From: Lancefieldella parvula_C
GTDB lineage: Bacteria > Actinomycetota > Coriobacteriia > Coriobacteriales > Atopobiaceae
Direction: 5' to 3'
Length of the DNA stretch: 64,000 nucleotides
Assembly (NCBI RefSeq): GCF_000758945.1
Contig: NZ_JRND01000021.1
Location: 44,247 to 108,246, forward strand
Made by a program: the position numbers and the translations under genes. The notes below the pieces were generated by a model. The model was not told the DNA's origin. It did no database searches and saw nothing but the letters and a program-made list of their open reading frames with translations. Every line of letters starts with the position of its first letter. Positions within the stretch are counted from its first letter, which is position 1. Of this stretch, positions 25,801-35,500 are shown piece after piece.

Positions 25801-27270
25801 CTATTCGCGCTGAAAGATTTTGACTAGCTTGGTGTCCTTTATTTCGTAGACAATGTCTGCGACGTTCTCGACCAGCCTCTTATCGTGGGAGACGAACACT
25901 ATCGTTCCGGCATAGGCGCTCATCATCTGCTCGAGGGCTTCGGCGCTCTTGATGTCCAGGTAATTTCCAGGCTCGTCCATGAGCAAGATGTTGTATCTGC
26001 CCAGCAGCATCTTCGCGAGTAGCAGCTTGATGACTTCGCCTCCCGAGAGAACGCCAACGTCCTTTGTCAGGTCGCGCGGTCCGATTCCCATAGAGGCGAG
26101 GATGCCTCGAATTTCGGTCATGCTGTACTCGCAACCATCCTGCATGAACGAGATCGCAGACTGACGGGCGTCGAACTTGTAGCCTGTTTGCTCGAAGTAA
26201 CCGATCTCTGCCTTGGGAGAGATGTTGATACCGTCGGCGCGTCGAGCGATTGCCTTCAGCAGGCTGGTCTTTCCTGTACCGTTGCCACCGGTGATGGCCA
26301 CTTTGGCACCGAGCGGTATCTCGAATTTCGCGTGGTCATAGAGCATGCAGTTGCCGAAGCTCAAGCTGAAATCGTCTGCCGAGATGGGAAATTTACTATG
26401 CAGTTCCAGGGCCTTGCTCTGGCGGAACCGCACGGCGCGAATGCTATCTGGGGCCTCAATCCCTTCGAGCGCTTCGAGGCGCTTCTCCATGTCCTTAGCC
26501 GCCTGGTACATCCTCTTCTGTTTGGTGCCGGTTGCTTTCTGATGCCCCAATCGACCTGCATACTCGTTGCTTTTTTTCGCAGCCTTCCGCTTGGCGTCGA
26601 CCTGCCGTGCTTTTTTCCGTTGTTTTTCGATGGCGGCTTCGAGGCGATCGCGCTCGCGCATCGCCTCTTCGTATCGAGTCGCCTGAGCTTTGCGCTCTTC
26701 TTCTTTCTGTCGCAGATAGTCGGAGTAGTCACCCCAGAATTCGGAAATACCGCCGTCTTTGAGCTCCCAGATCTTGTCTACCACCTGGTCGAGAAAATGA
26801 CGGTCATGGCTCACGATGAGCAGAGCCCCATCAAATGCCTTGAGTTGTCCGACGAGAAGGCGGATGCCGTCTTGGTCGAGGTGGCTCGTAGGCTCGTCGG
26901 CGAAGATCGCGCTTGCATGCTGGGAGAGTGCAGAGGCAATCTTGGCGCGTGTTTCCTCCCCGCCGCTCATCGTCTCCTGCGCCACTCCGGCGACGTTGAG
27001 ACGGGAGAGCATCTCACCACTGTCCTGAGCCGCATCAAGGTCGAGTTCATCGAGTTGGCCGATGAGGGCAATGCTGCCGAAGCGCCTGACGTCGGCGTCC
27101 GCAATGGTAAGATTGCCGCTCAGAATTTTAAGCAGGCTGGTTTTGCCTGCGCCATTGTCTCCCACCAAGCCGATGCGATCGTAGGAGTAGATTTCCAACT
27201 CTTCGATATCTAGGATATCGCGGCCGGCATATTCCAAAAAGATGTCTTTAGCTTTGACTATGAGTTCCAT
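25801..27270 (-). CDS. ABC-F ribosomal protection protein, Msr(D)-like
   Basis: 489 aa with two ABC ATPase domains and no membrane segments. Walker A motifs are GDNGAGKTS and GGNGTGKTS; signatures are MSGGEETRAKIA and LSGGEVIKLLLAK; Walker B regions are ADEPTSHLD and MDEPGNYLD. A charged linker (about residues 175-270) separates them. Stretches such as KIWELKDG, YSDYLRQKEEERK, FRQSKALELH and ILASMG closely recall Msr(D)/Mel of streptococci, which dislodges macrolides from the ribosome. It lies downstream of a Mef-like transporter, as in mef-msr(D) elements. GC-rich codon use sets it apart from classical mel. Resistance is inferred from family, not shown. Start supported by AAAGGCGG. Confidence 0.87.
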   Translation of the reverse strand: MELIVKAKDIFLEYAGRDILDIEELEIYSYDRIGLVGDNGAGKTSLLKILSGNLTIADADVRRFGSIALIGQLDELDLDAAQDSGEMLSRLNVAGVAQETMSGGEETRAKIASALSQHASAIFADEPTSHLDQDGIRLLVGQLKAFDGALLIVSHDRHFLDQVVDKIWELKDGGISEFWGDYSDYLRQKEEERKAQATRYEEAMRERDRLEAAIEKQRKKARQVDAKRKAAKKSNEYAGRLGHQKATGTKQKRMYQAAKDMEKRLEALEGIEAPDSIRAVRFRQSKALELHSKFPISADDFSLSFGNCMLYDHAKFEIPLGAKVAITGGNGTGKTSLLKAIARRADGINISPKAEIGYFEQTGYKFDARQSAISFMQDGCEYSMTEIRGILASMGIGPRDLTKDVGVLSGGEVIKLLLAKMLLGRYNILLMDEPGNYLDIKSAEALEQMMSAYAGTIVFVSHDKRLVENVADIVYEIKDTKLVKIFQRE

Positions 27271-27361
27271 AGGTTGAACCGCCTTTTGTGTATTAGCGTT
27301 TTACTGGAAGCGCAGCCATGCCAAAAAAGATTGCTCACGTCGATTTTTCGCCTTTGCCCAA

Positions 27362-27400
27362 TTGCCGGCGCGAGCGTTTTGACCTTGCGCAAGCCGGCAA
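27362..27400 (-). promoter_or_regulatory. Hairpin between mef-like and msr-like genes
   Basis: TTGCCGGC (27362-27369) and GCCGGCAA (27393-27400) form an 8-bp inverted repeat with a 23-base loop, about 90-130 bases before the ABC-F start. In mef-msr(D) elements the msr gene has an attenuator in this position; the match here is positional only. Confidence 0.35.
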
Positions 27401-27531
27401 ATCCGAAAATGATAGTTGGCGACGAATAAGGAGCGCGATGCGGAATGTCGGTGCAATACCTCGTCGTCGCAAGGGCTTGAAGGCTGACGCTTGAACCGAT
27501 GGCTGCTGCCTCTTTTTTTCGAATACTTGGG

Positions 27532-28818
27532 CTATTGAATCTGCCCGGTATCTCTTTTCCCCGCGTTTCGGACGCTCGGAGCAAGCAGCATAGCCATCGC
27601 AAGCAGTACCATGGTCGCTCCAGAGCCGACGAACCATAACGGAGCTCCAAGCAGATCCGCAAAAACGGAGGGGGCTGCGAGGCCCATGGGCATGGCCCAC
27701 GCCATGATGGTTCCGTAGAGGCCGAAAACGCGGCCTAGGTACTCAGGAGGTATCTGCTCCTGCATAAGGGCAGTCTGGGTTCCCGCGTACAACGGGGAGC
27801 ATGCGCCCATAAGAAAGCTCACCGGCAGGAAAGCAGCGAACAATGACGGGCCGAGCGATCCGGATACGATTGCGGCAATGCCGAAGCCGGCAATCGCGGC
27901 GACCATGGTGAACGACCTATTGCGGAACCCTCCCGTGGCCGCCAAAATGCCGGACCCAGCCAGCATGCCTGCAGAAAAAAGGATTTCCACCAAAGCGGCA
28001 TCCCCCGTGCTACCGCCAAAATGCCCCAAGGTCATTATTGGGAACAATGCCGCGAGCGGAGAGAACGCGAAAGCGAAGACGAACCCGCACCAAAGAAGGG
28101 CGAACAGCCCCCTGTACTCCCTAATCAGCTTGTAGCCGTCCGAAATCTCAGAGAAGAGCTCTCGAACCTTATTGGAAAAGGACAAGCTGCGGTCGGCTTC
28201 ATCGAGGCCCCCTGCGTCTATCTGTGCGGCGAGGACGGCTAAAGAAGCGAAAAGCGCTCCCAGCACGTCGAGGACAATCATAGCGGTAATGCCCGCCACG
28301 GGATAAATCACTGCTGCAAGCGCGGCGCCAAGAATGTATCCGCCGGACTGAATCGCCTGAGTCACCCCCGATAGGCGAACGAGATGCTCTGGCGGGGCGA
28401 GATGGGGCGTGAGAGATTGGGAGGCTGGCGTGTAGAACGAAGTACCAACTGGACGGAGAAACAGGGCGATGAGAATTAGCCATGCAGGTAAGCTGCCGGC
28501 CAACGAGGCAATCGCCAAGGCGGCACCCACCGCGGCAATGAAGAGGTCGGCGCCGATGAGGACACGTTTCAAAGGCAGTCTGTCGACAACGGCGCCCGCA
28601 AGGATTCCGAACAAAGCAATCGGCAGAAAGCCTGCCAGCGATGCTAAGGAGAGGAGAGAAGACGACCCTGTCGTGAGGGCGAGATGCCAAATAAGACCCA
28701 TTTGGAGAATCGAACTCGTCAATGTCGAAACGAGCTCCCCGCCCCATACGAAACAAAGCTTGAATTGCCATGAATGGCACAGCAGAACAGACCTGCCCCG
28801 AGAGGTTTCAAATATCAT
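27532..28818 (-). CDS. MFS macrolide-efflux-type transporter, Mef(A)-like
   Basis: 428 aa 12-helix major facilitator. It shares many short blocks with Mef(A): WQFKLCFVWGGE, TSSILQMGLIWHLALTTGS, LASLAGFLPIALFG, VLIGADLFIAA, VLDVLGALFASLAV, AGTQTALMQEQIPPEYLGRVF and MAWAMPMGL. Mef proteins export 14- and 15-membered macrolides and act best with the Msr partner encoded next to them. Start placed at ATG 28818, where similarity begins; the ribosome binding site there is weak, while a strong one (AAAGGAGGGG) precedes a short leader ORF upstream. Substrate is inferred from family and context. Confidence 0.85.
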   Translation of the reverse strand: MIFETSRGRSVLLCHSWQFKLCFVWGGELVSTLTSSILQMGLIWHLALTTGSSSLLSLASLAGFLPIALFGILAGAVVDRLPLKRVLIGADLFIAAVGAALAIASLAGSLPAWLILIALFLRPVGTSFYTPASQSLTPHLAPPEHLVRLSGVTQAIQSGGYILGAALAAVIYPVAGITAMIVLDVLGALFASLAVLAAQIDAGGLDEADRSLSFSNKVRELFSEISDGYKLIREYRGLFALLWCGFVFAFAFSPLAALFPIMTLGHFGGSTGDAALVEILFSAGMLAGSGILAATGGFRNRSFTMVAAIAGFGIAAIVSGSLGPSLFAAFLPVSFLMGACSPLYAGTQTALMQEQIPPEYLGRVFGLYGTIMAWAMPMGLAAPSVFADLLGAPLWFVGSGATMVLLAMAMLLAPSVRNAGKRDTGQIQ

Positions 28819-28881
28819 GGTTATGTCCAATCGTGAAATGGCGTGCAGAAAAACAGCGCGACGCCACAACAGCGCCGCTTT

Positions 28882-28917
28882 CTAGGCGCTCATCCACGTG
28901 CGGAAAAGACCAACCAC
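28882..28917 (-). CDS. Putative 11-aa leader peptide of the mef-msr-like operon
   Basis: GTG at 28917 opens the short frame MVGLFRTWMSA-stop, with a very strong ribosome binding site AAAGGAGGGG 5 bases upstream. It lies between the promoter (28987-28958) and the mef-like gene. After its stop, AGCG(G)CG and CGCGCT can pair (28880 to 28855) ahead of TTTTTCT, a weak terminator-like structure. The order promoter, leader ORF, hairpin, resistance gene is that of drug-induced attenuation. The peptide is too short for homology evidence. Confidence 0.45.
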   Translation of the reverse strand: MVGLFRTWMSA

Positions 28918-28957
28918 GACACCCCTCCTTTGTTAATTCGGTCTGGCAAACCATGTA

Positions 28958-28987
28958 ATATTAACGAGGCTTGAGTTTGCCTGTCAA
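28958..28987 (-). promoter_or_regulatory. Strong promoter of the mef-msr-like operon
   Basis: On the minus strand, consensus TTGACA (28987-28982) and TAATAT (28963-28958) are separated by 18 bases. Transcription would start near 28950, about 130 bases before the mef-like start codon. Confidence 0.7.
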
Positions 28988-29640
28988 GAATCGAGCATCG
29001 GTAAGGGCAATCCTCTCTGGCCATTCGATTCCTTTTGTATCTTTGGTTGCATAGGTGACCCGCCAGGGCTATTACGCGTGGAAGAGGCGCCTGCCGAGCT
29101 GGCCGATGAGGCGCTGAAGATGGCCCTGGTCAGGCGAAACGATCCCAAGGGATGCGTACATCATTCGGATAGTAAGAATGTTGCCAGCAGGTTTTGCGGC
29201 AACCGCAAAGGAGCCGTATCCTGCAGCTGGAATCACGTTGCAGCATCCTGACCCGCATTCCGATTGGCGGACGGCCCGCTTCGGCATCCTGACCAGCACA
29301 GCGATCGAGCCTTGTCATTCCTTGGATATGCCGGTTGCTCGGGGCGGTCCCGACGGAGGCCCTCGCCTCCCCGGTCCGTGACCCAAGAAGGGCAAGCATG
29401 CTGATCTGCATGGCTGGTTCCTCCTTTATGTAGACGACCATGCAAAGAAGGGACAACCGAGGAGGCAGGTTACTGATGCGGGCTCCCGCACGCCCATGAC
29501 TACCCGACGGGCTGTTTTTCATCTCCGATGCCCGCATTGCAGCATGAACGAATGTGCCTCGACATCTCTGCTGGCATGGTACGACTGGGATCGCACCTCG
29601 ACGCATCCTTGCGCATACTGCCTTCCAAGTTTCGAAACCG
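28988..29640. other. Degenerate accessory DNA upstream of the mef-like operon
   Basis: No intact gene is supported. On the minus strand AAAGGAGGAACC (around 29430) precedes a frame starting MQISMLALLGSRTGE (29422) that runs to 29130. In another minus frame GNILTIRMMYASLGIVSP (down to a stop at 29072) looks protein-like. These are probably frameshifted remnants of one gene, not identified. Confidence 0.35.
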
Positions 29641-29823
29641 GGAAGGAAAGTGTATGTGAGCGACGATATCGGCGCCGATTCGACGCTCGAGAGGGAGATT
29701 GCGCCGATTCTATCCATCGGGGATGCATTCCCGAAGATTCTCATCACTCGCACGAGGCATGAGCCCCATACCCGGGAGGGCGTGCTCGTGCTGAATTTCG
29801 CGAGGTGGCTGCTTGGCGGGTAG
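29641..29823 (+). pseudogene. C-terminal remnant of an AAA/DUF4143-type ATPase
   Basis: The frame KVYVSDDIGADSTLEREI, AFPKILITRTRHEP and GVLVLNFARWLLGG-stop resembles the end of the common bacterial ATPase family with a DUF4143 C-terminus. The sequence before 29641 has no matching continuation in any frame, so only the tail survives. Its orientation is opposite to the neighbouring mef-like genes. Confidence 0.5.
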
Positions 29824-30139
29824 GGTTCTGAACGTCGCATTGGGATATCGCGCGACAGGGCACGCAGGGCTGTTTGTGCCCGCACGGGAAACGCCGTCGC
29901 CATGCGGGCGGCCTGTCGTGTCCGATTAGCCTTTTGCTAAACAGGCTTACGCCAACTCATGGGCAAGCCACCTGAGACTATTCACTTTGCTTATCGTTGA
30001 CAAAGACCTGTGGCCTGCGGTTTTGTGAACGGCTCGTAAGCCACCCGCGTCGACTCACTTACTGTTGAAGCTGGTGGTTTGCAGGCTCAAAGGCGGTTGA
30101 GTTTCAAAACGGGCGTTTTTCGGCGATATCGAGCCTCCA

Positions 30140-30347
30140 AAGGCGGCTCTCCGTGCCCCTTGGGACAAAAATAAAAACTCAATACTCTGAGTTTGAAAAT
30201 GGTTTTTGAAGTTGTCCCAGCTTTTGTCCCCGAAGCCGATGAAACGCGACGTCGCGTCATTCAGCGGCACTCACTTCGAGATGCCGCCGAAAACTGGGTG
30301 CAATTGGAGTGACGAGACGGCAAAACTATAACCACCGAGTGGGAGTA
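30140..30347 (+). other. Right end of island 1 with guaA-end junction
   Basis: At 30331-30348 the bases ACCACCGAGTGGGAGTAA re-create a guaA C-terminus (Thr-Thr-Glu-Trp-Glu-stop). Inward lie three copies of the heptamer TTGTCCC/GGGACAA (30162-30168 inverted, 30212-30218, 30224-30230), and TGACGAGACGGCAAA at 30309-30323. The same arrangement, diverged, stands before 51843. These resemble integrase arm sites plus a core site. 29824-30140 shows nothing else recognisable. Confidence 0.65.
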
Positions 30348-30456
30348 AGACGATAGGGCTTTGACCTGCGTTTTCCGTCCGTGGTGTACCGTCTGATGAC
30401 GCCATGTAAGGAAAAATGCAAAGCCGCCTGCGATTTAGGTAGAGTAAAAGGATTTG

Positions 30457-30494
30457 AACCCCCTGAAATCCATGCATTTCAGGGGGTTTCTTTA
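30457..30494 (+). terminator. Terminator after the second guaA end
   Basis: A 13-bp perfect stem, AACCCCCTGAAAT (30457-30469) with ATTTCAGGGGGTT (30476-30488), is followed by TTCTTT. It stands in the position that the terminator at 25706 holds behind guaA itself. Confidence 0.85.
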
Positions 30495-30599
30495 TGCCTT
30501 TTGAACTGGTGTTTTAATCGTTTTTACTCTAAATCGCCGTACGCCTCGGACATGGCGACACCCAGCGAACGGAGAGTAAAGGAAAAACCGAAGAGTAAA

Positions 30600-30666
30600 T
30601 TGTCCCAGTAACTTGTCCCACAACCCTTAAAACGGATGCGAAACTCAAACGAAACTCAACGGGACA
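30600..30666. promoter_or_regulatory. Cluster of TTGTCCC sites at the left end of island 2
   Basis: TTGTCCC occurs at 30600-30606 and 30613-30619, with GGGACA at 30661-30666 in inverse orientation. The pair spacing (13 bases) is close to that at 30212/30224 and 51719/51731. Probable arm-type recombinase sites. Confidence 0.45.
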
Positions 30667-30719
30667 TAATTTGGTGGCTTTCTGACAAAACCGCAGTCAA
30701 CGTTAGAACTCAATAGATA

Positions 30720-30740
30720 CGGGGGCCATTGCGGCCCCCG
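30720..30740 (-). terminator. Hairpin after the DUF262 gene
   Basis: CGGGGGCC (30720-30727) pairs with GGCCCCCG (30733-30740) around 5 bases, 26 bases past the stop of the minus-strand gene. No clear T run follows, so it may only stabilise the 3' end. Confidence 0.5.
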
Positions 30741-30765
30741 CATTTGTCAATCGTTTCGCTAATGA

Positions 30766-32538
30766 CTAGAGCCTAAGGAAAGCCTTCTTGATCATTTCAG
30801 ACATGAGCTTACAACGCTCCCTCATGAAGTCAGGGTATTCCATATTCTCAAAGTCATACGGCAAAGCGTTGTCATAGCAAGTTGCGCGGTAAGCATCATC
30901 ACCCAAGGCTTCCCTGTATTTCGTAACGTATAGCTTCGGATCATCGTCACTGATGTAGATATTGTTCTGATAATCAACGCAGACGAAATTTGCTCTGCGA
31001 TCTTTCGCATATTCGTATGGGCCGCCTTTCAAGAAGTTCGCAGGGAAAATATGGTGCTTGTCATACGCCTTCTTGGTACCACTACTGCTAGGAAGCAGCA
31101 GTTGCGCAACAGTGCCGGTATTGAACAACACGCGAGAACCAAGGACAACTTGGGCCGCGAGGAACCCATTCCATACAGGGCCACTTGCGCGATTCTTATC
31201 AAGCTCATTAGGAAGCGTAACACCAAAGTAGTCATCGGTAAGTCGTGAGGCAATCTCGGAGTCTACCCAAGCCCTAAACGAATCAACGTCGGAAAGCTCC
31301 TCGATGGAATTCATTTGCTGTTCGAACACCGACTCGAAGTTGCCGGTGTACATCTGGGTGAGGATCGCCATCGAGAACCAGCGCTTTGATACCTGCTGAA
31401 GCTCAACGCCATTGATACCGAAACGATGCTTCGCGATAAGTGCGATAGTGTACGTCAACGGTATCGTGTTCTCGGAGCTAATCATTCTGCTATTCACATA
31501 GCCAGCCTCGCCTAGCGCATTGATGAAGGCGTGCCAAACGTTAAGGTTCAGGACCTTGTCCAAAGCAGCATCAAACTTCTCGAAGTTCTCCTCGCGCTTG
31601 GCGGCGCTTGTTTCGCGTGTTTTAAGATCTCGACCGTTCAGAATCAGTCGAGCATAGCGCAACCGGCCGCGACCAAAGCCGAGTCCTACAGTTGCCCTAA
31701 TGACGTGACTAGGCTTAATCGTCAACAGGGCGTTGTAGGAAGTCCCGATGCCGGGCTTATGGCTCGCCTCGCACCAATCCTCAATACGCTGCCTTGTCTT
31801 TGGCTCATACACCGAAAGCAGAGTCATGATGAAGTCGTCCTCGTTAAGCTTCGTGCCGCCTGAATTGACTCGAATGAAGATTTGAGACATCTGCTCTTCG
31901 TCTGCTTTGTTCGAAATCGACAGGATGGGAATAAGATACGTGGTCTCAAGATTGAGAAGTTCGTTAATTCCGTCCTCGATAGCCGTTTTTGCATTGTCAT
32001 CAAGCGCTTCGGCTTCACGCTTTTCGTTCGCCTCATTCAGTCGCTTGATAAACTCACGCCTGAACTTCGTTGCTTCGTTATTTCTTTTCGCCTCGAAAAC
32101 CTTGCTAACGTCTGAAATATAGCGAGCATCATTGGCAATCGCCGCGTCCCACGTATGGAATTCCCTTGTGATTGGATCGTATGCGATTCTGATCGTCCTG
32201 TCAGAGAACGTCTGATCCTTGACCGGAACTCCGTAAAGCGAAGACACAAGCGCAGTAAGGCGTTGCTGGCCGTCGATTACAAGCTCTTTTGGGGTTGCAT
32301 AGTTCTTCTCGTTGAGACCTATCGAGGACTTCTTGTCCTCCTGATCATCAGGAGCTTCCCAAAGAATGCAATATCCAATTGGATAGCCTCGAAGCATGGA
32401 ATCAAGCAAATCCCTAACATCGCTGTCTTTCCAGACAAAAGGACGCTGGAGGTCAGGTAGACCCACCCTGCCCTCTATAACATCACTGACCAAATTCCCA
32501 ACCGGACGGTCAACTCTTGTAAATAATGGTTCAGCCAT
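30766..32538 (-). CDS. DUF262 and HNH domain protein (GmrSD-like)
   Basis: 590 aa. The N-terminal DUF262 ParB-like domain shows LPDLQRPFVWKDSDVRDLLDS and VIDGQQRLTAL (about residues 89-97). The C-terminal region has an HNH-type motif, KHHIFPANFLKGG (about 493), followed by conserved Asn residues (RANFVCVDYQNN). The same two modules build the GmrS/GmrD type IV restriction enzyme that cuts modified DNA, and many stand-alone DUF262 proteins occur in defence islands. It is the last gene of a six-gene operon, 25 nt after res, and may add a nuclease activity to the restriction system. Target and activity are inferred. Confidence 0.75.
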   Translation of the reverse strand: MAEPLFTRVDRPVGNLVSDVIEGRVGLPDLQRPFVWKDSDVRDLLDSMLRGYPIGYCILWEAPDDQEDKKSSIGLNEKNYATPKELVIDGQQRLTALVSSLYGVPVKDQTFSDRTIRIAYDPITREFHTWDAAIANDARYISDVSKVFEAKRNNEATKFRREFIKRLNEANEKREAEALDDNAKTAIEDGINELLNLETTYLIPILSISNKADEEQMSQIFIRVNSGGTKLNEDDFIMTLLSVYEPKTRQRIEDWCEASHKPGIGTSYNALLTIKPSHVIRATVGLGFGRGRLRYARLILNGRDLKTRETSAAKREENFEKFDAALDKVLNLNVWHAFINALGEAGYVNSRMISSENTIPLTYTIALIAKHRFGINGVELQQVSKRWFSMAILTQMYTGNFESVFEQQMNSIEELSDVDSFRAWVDSEIASRLTDDYFGVTLPNELDKNRASGPVWNGFLAAQVVLGSRVLFNTGTVAQLLLPSSSGTKKAYDKHHIFPANFLKGGPYEYAKDRRANFVCVDYQNNIYISDDDPKLYVTKYREALGDDAYRATCYDNALPYDFENMEYPDFMRERCKLMSEMIKKAFLRL

Positions 32539-32563
32539 AACAAACCTTTTCAGTCTCTGACAT

Positions 32564-35500
32564 CTAAGCGGTTACATAGTGATACGTAGTCTCAACGTCA
32601 TAGATGACATCCTCGATTACCAAAGCCTCGAAATGCTTCCTAGCGCAGTCGATTTTTGCTTTCTCGGCAGGACGCAAGCTGGGTGTGCCGTTGCCACCGC
32701 CCTTGGTCTCCATGACGAAGTAGACGCGCTCCTTGCCGTCCACCTCTTCGACGTACGTCCAGTCAGGGTTGTAACTGCCCAGTGGGGTGTCGATCTTGAA
32801 CTTAGCGGGGAGCTTTGCAAACACCTTCACCTGTTCGGACTGGTCAAGCGCCAACGCGTACGGCTTCTCCACGGTTGAGGAATCGTACACGACGTAGTTA
32901 TAGATGCTCTTACCGCTCAAAGGCTCCCAGGCGTTCTGGTCGAGATACGCAGTAAGATCCTCAACCGCCAGGATGTCCATGGTGTACCACTCGCTCTCTG
33001 GGAGCTTCGTGTACTTGATGCCCTGGGAGACCACCTCGTTCTTCGCGGCCTCGATCTTGGCAGCTACCTGCGTGAGGAACGTCATCGGGTCGATGGAGAA
33101 CTCCTTGAAGCGGCCGCACTGCTCGAGGATGCGCTTGATGGTCCTGCGGGTCAGGCCCACGGCGTCTTGGAGCTCGGCTATTGGATCAGGCAGGTCGTAT
33201 ACGCGTGCGACATCTGTGGTTACCACGCTGTGCGCCACGTCATCATCGGCGGTGTCCTCACCCAGCAGGTTCTTTTTCTTCTTAGCGGCCACGCCCGTGT
33301 CATCGATGTTCAGGCCCGCGCGGGTACTCATGACCTCGAGCGGCTTGATGCGTGGCATGCACTGGATGCCCTCAATAGCCTTCTCAACAAGCTTGTCGGT
33401 GTCGATGTCCATCTCGAAACGGGTGGTCTGGCGGATACGTTCCCAAAGCTGCTGGAAGGCAGGGTCAGCCGTAACGTCCTTCTGCAGCTCGACCTCTACC
33501 TGCTTCGCTTTGTCCTTGATCTGCAGCTTCTGGGCCTTGTGCAGAATGACGTCGCAGACCTGCTGAGCCACCTGCTCCAGGCCCTCGGGCATTTCGACCT
33601 CGCCCTTCTCGGCCGCAAGCTTCAGCTCAGGCGTGATGGCGCCCTTGGAAGTAATTCGACCATCTGCGGCCAAGGCGTCGTAGACCTTCCTGGAGCGGTC
33701 GAAGCCGAGTCTCTCCTCGGAGCCGTCCTCCGCCTTGAAAGTGAGCTTGGTGAAGGACTCCGCGGTGAGCACGCCGAAGCGATAGCCCTCGCGTTCGAAC
33801 TCGGTCTGCAAACCGTCAGCAAAGGACTTGTAGGACTCGTTGGCGATGACAGTCAGCACGTTGATGTCAGGGTCGTAGCAGCGCTCGCCGTCCTGGTTGA
33901 CGGGCAGGCGCAGGCCTCGGCCGATCTTCTGGCGCTTGGTCAGCGAGTCGTTGGTCTCCACCAGCGTACAGATCTGGAATACGTTGGGGTTGTCCCAGCC
34001 CTCCTTCAGGGCGGAGTGACTGAAGATGAACTGGATATCCCTGACGTCGTCCTCGCCGTCAGGGAAGGAAATCAGGCGCTCCTTCGCCTTCATGATGGCT
34101 TCGAAGGCGCTGGTGTCGGCGGCGTTGCTGGCGCTCTCCTTCGTGTCCTTGAACTTGCCCTTGCCATCCTTGGCGAAGTAACCCTGATGAAGGCTGGAGG
34201 GGTCGGTCGCCAGCGGCACACCGGCCTTCTCGTACCTGCGCTGCCACTTGGCACTGGAGGCGAGCTCGCGGTACTTGCGCTCGAAGATCTCGGCGTACTC
34301 GCCGTTGTGCACGGTCGGCGCGTAGAGGCGGTACTTCTCCACCTTGTCGATGAAGAACAGGGACAGCACCTTAATACCGAGCGGGTATAGCTTCAGCTGG
34401 CACTCCAGATGATCCTCGATGGTGCGGGTAATCTGCGCCTCCTTGATTGCGAGCGCTGCGGTGTCGCCCAGCGCCGGGTCGTCGGGCTCCAGGTACTCAC
34501 CGTTGGTGAACTCGATGAACTGGTTACCGACCTCGGTGCCGATGTTGCTGATCACCCAGCCGCTCTCGTAGTCGGTGTTCTCGCCGGACTTCATGTAGAG
34601 GTCATCGCCAGTCTTCACTGTGACGGCCTTGCGCTTCTGGCTGCCGTCCTTCTGGCGCACGTCGATGGTGACCTTGGCTTTGTAGCCGCCTTTGTATTCT
34701 GTTGACTCGAGCTTCACGTAGGCGCCGTTCAGGTCCTCCTGGCTCATGACGGAGTCGACAACGATGCCCTTGACTAGGTTGCGTTGGAACGCGTCCACAG
34801 GGCCCAGGCTGTAGAGCATGTTGTATGGCTCCTTGTGCGTCGCGGAATAGCGCAGCACGAACAGCGGGTTCAGGCTCTTGATGGCCTTCTTGGCCTTTGC
34901 GGTGTTGTCAACGCTCTGCGGTTCGTCGATGATGACGATGGGATTGCACGAGCTTACCAGCTCCTGCGGGCTGCGTCCGCCGATGAGCCTCTCGCTCGGA
35001 CGATGGAAGATGTTGGTGACGCCCTTCTTCTCGTCGGAGTCCATCTCCTTATTGAAGGCGCCGATGTTGATGATCATCACCTGAATAGCCGAGGACGTAG
35101 CAAAGTTGCCAACAGGGCCCATGTCCTTCGAGTCGTAGACGAAGAACTCAAGCGGCCTGTGGTCGTAGAGGCCCTCAAAGTGTTTTTTCGTGCTCTCGAA
35201 GGATTTCTTCACACCTTCGCGAATGGCGATGGAAGGCACCACGATAACGAACTTCGTAAGGCCATAGCGTTTGTTGAGCTCGTAGATGCTGCGGATGTAG
35301 ACGTAGGTCTTGCCGGTACCCGTCTCCATCTCGATAGTGAAGTCACGCAGGCGGCCATCCGTCATCTCGTTTGTACGCTGGAGGCTGTTTTCCTCCTGGA
35401 TGGCATGGAGGTTCTCCTCAAGCTGTCTAGCTGAGACGCGGAGGTTGTTTGCGTGGCCGACGACGATGGCATCGCCGAACAGGCCGCCAACGGTGCCAGC

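Noticed and set aside
26188..27213. 341-codon plus-strand frame opposite the ABC-F gene
   Set aside because: Shadow of an ABC-F gene that has both Walker motifs and signatures.
29130..29903. 257-codon minus-strand frame in island 1 as an intact gene
   Set aside because: Composition is Arg/Ser/Pro-rich and it lies opposite the ATPase remnant; only its last part, behind AAAGGAGG, might be a real fragment.
33167..34390. 407-codon plus-strand frame opposite res
   Set aside because: Antisense shadow of the res gene; low-complexity Leu/Val/Gly composition and no ribosome binding site.
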